A DNA stretch of 64,000 nucleotides from Salibacterium salarium (GTDB taxonomy: Bacteria > Bacillota > Bacilli > Bacillales > Marinococcaceae): contig NZ_JAUSUM010000001.1 of the NCBI RefSeq assembly GCF_030813635.1, forward strand, positions 310,001 through 374,000. Direction: 5' to 3'. The notes beneath the pieces were generated by a model. That model was not told the origin of the DNA. It saw nothing but the letters and a program-made list of their open reading frames with translations, and made no database searches. Position 1 is the first letter of the stretch. Each line of letters opens with the position of its first letter. This document shows, one piece after another, positions 63,634 through 64,000 of the stretch. Both the position numbers and the translations under genes were made by a program.

Positions 63634-64000
63634 ATGAATAAAAGTATTGGTTTCATGGGTGGATTTTATGCTATTAGTGAATGGGTGATGCGCTTTTCTA
63701 TTACTAATTTATTATGGGTATTATTCAATCTACCAATCGGACTTCTCCTTCTTAGTTTATTATACTTAGAAGATAGTGCCGGAGTGATCTATTTAGTAGT
63801 TCCTATTGTCGTCCTTCTGCCTGTGTTGTTTTTTCCGGCGACTACGGCCTTGTTCGCAAAAGCGCGTGAATGGGTGAGAGAAGAAGTAGACACGCGTCAC
63901 CCCCGCTTTTTTTTCAGCTATTATAAAGAAAATTATAAAACGAGTTTCCTTGCTGGACTTGTGTTTGTAGCGTTATGGATCGTATTAATTGCTGATATTT
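63634..64000 (+). CDS. YesL-like DUF624 membrane protein (3' end outside window)
   Basis: The frame begins at the ATG at 63634 after AAGGAGGAGGGG and is open to the window edge, about 122 residues. It has membrane segments (ITNLLWVLFNLPIGLLLL, VIYLVVPIVVLLPVLFF, FLAGLVFVALWIVLI) and the FPATTALFAKAREWV stretch of the YesL/DUF624 family, often found in ABC sugar operons of Bacilli. Role unknown. Confidence 0.8.
   Translation, partial: MNKSIGFMGGFYAISEWVMRFSITNLLWVLFNLPIGLLLLSLLYLEDSAGVIYLVVPIVVLLPVLFFPATTALFAKAREWVREEVDTRHPRFFFSYYKENYKTSFLAGLVFVALWIVLIADI

Overview
The window looks like a chromosomal segment of a moderately halophilic, low-to-mid GC Gram-positive of the Bacillaceae. The reasons are strong AGGAGG-type ribosome binding sites, occasional TTG starts, Bacillus-type gene families (GntR, LicT/BglP, LevR-like, YusW, YcdB, Btr/Feu/Dhb, YesL-like) and very acidic secreted proteins, including an S-layer-type protein with three SLH domains. 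I see no rRNA, tRNA, CRISPR array, phage or intact insertion sequence. Species cannot be fixed from the sequence alone.

Layout. 1-3.2 kb: the 5' part of a YcdB/YcdC-like exported protein (minus strand), then a GntR-type repressor and a KduD-like dehydrogenase that share a repeated operator. 3.2-8.7 kb: a small sigma factor, a Fur-boxed secreted acidic protein of unknown function, an AraC-type regulator with its own Fur box, an AAA ATPase, a minimal Ser/Thr kinase and an Sm-like protein. 8.8-12.0 kb (minus): a licT-bglP antitermination operon with two RAT/terminator elements. 12.2-13.5 kb: an SLH-YusW fusion. 13.7-20.0 kb: a LevR-like sigma-54 activator, a sigma-54 promoter, a lactose/cellobiose-family PTS (EIIA, EIIB, EIIC) and a GH1 6-phospho-beta-glucosidase. 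20.0-22.0 kb: mostly non-coding, rich in repeats and small hairpins. 22.0-27.0 kb: a TolC-like exported coiled-coil protein, a lipoprotein and the S-layer-type protein. 27.1-31.1 kb: an OafA-type acyltransferase, a zinc-ribbon membrane protein and a DUF4190-type protein. 31.2-34.8 kb (minus): a MoxR-DUF58-DUF4129 operon.

34.9-55.1 kb is a compact catecholate siderophore island under Fur-box control. It holds a Btr-type AraC regulator with a substrate-binding-like domain, feuABC-like uptake genes, a BesA-like esterase, dhbA-C-E-B-F, an MbtH protein, an MFS exporter and an Sfp-type phosphopantetheinyl transferase. The two NRPS adenylation domains read as Gly and Thr codes, which predicts the bacillibactin unit DHB-Gly-Thr and a cyclic trimer. 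Regulation, synthesis, carrier activation, export, uptake and hydrolysis sit together; only the uptake ATPase is missing.

55.2-64 kb is a LacI-regulated ABC sugar-uptake operon coupled to ThuA, two Gfo/Idh/MocA oxidoreductases, a TIM-barrel isomerase/epimerase and a YesL-like protein that runs off the edge. I infer uptake of a glycoside and oxidative (3-keto type) breakdown. Intergenic regions also carry a dispersed imperfect inverted-repeat family, a 21-bp-period tandem repeat and GGGGTC palindromes.
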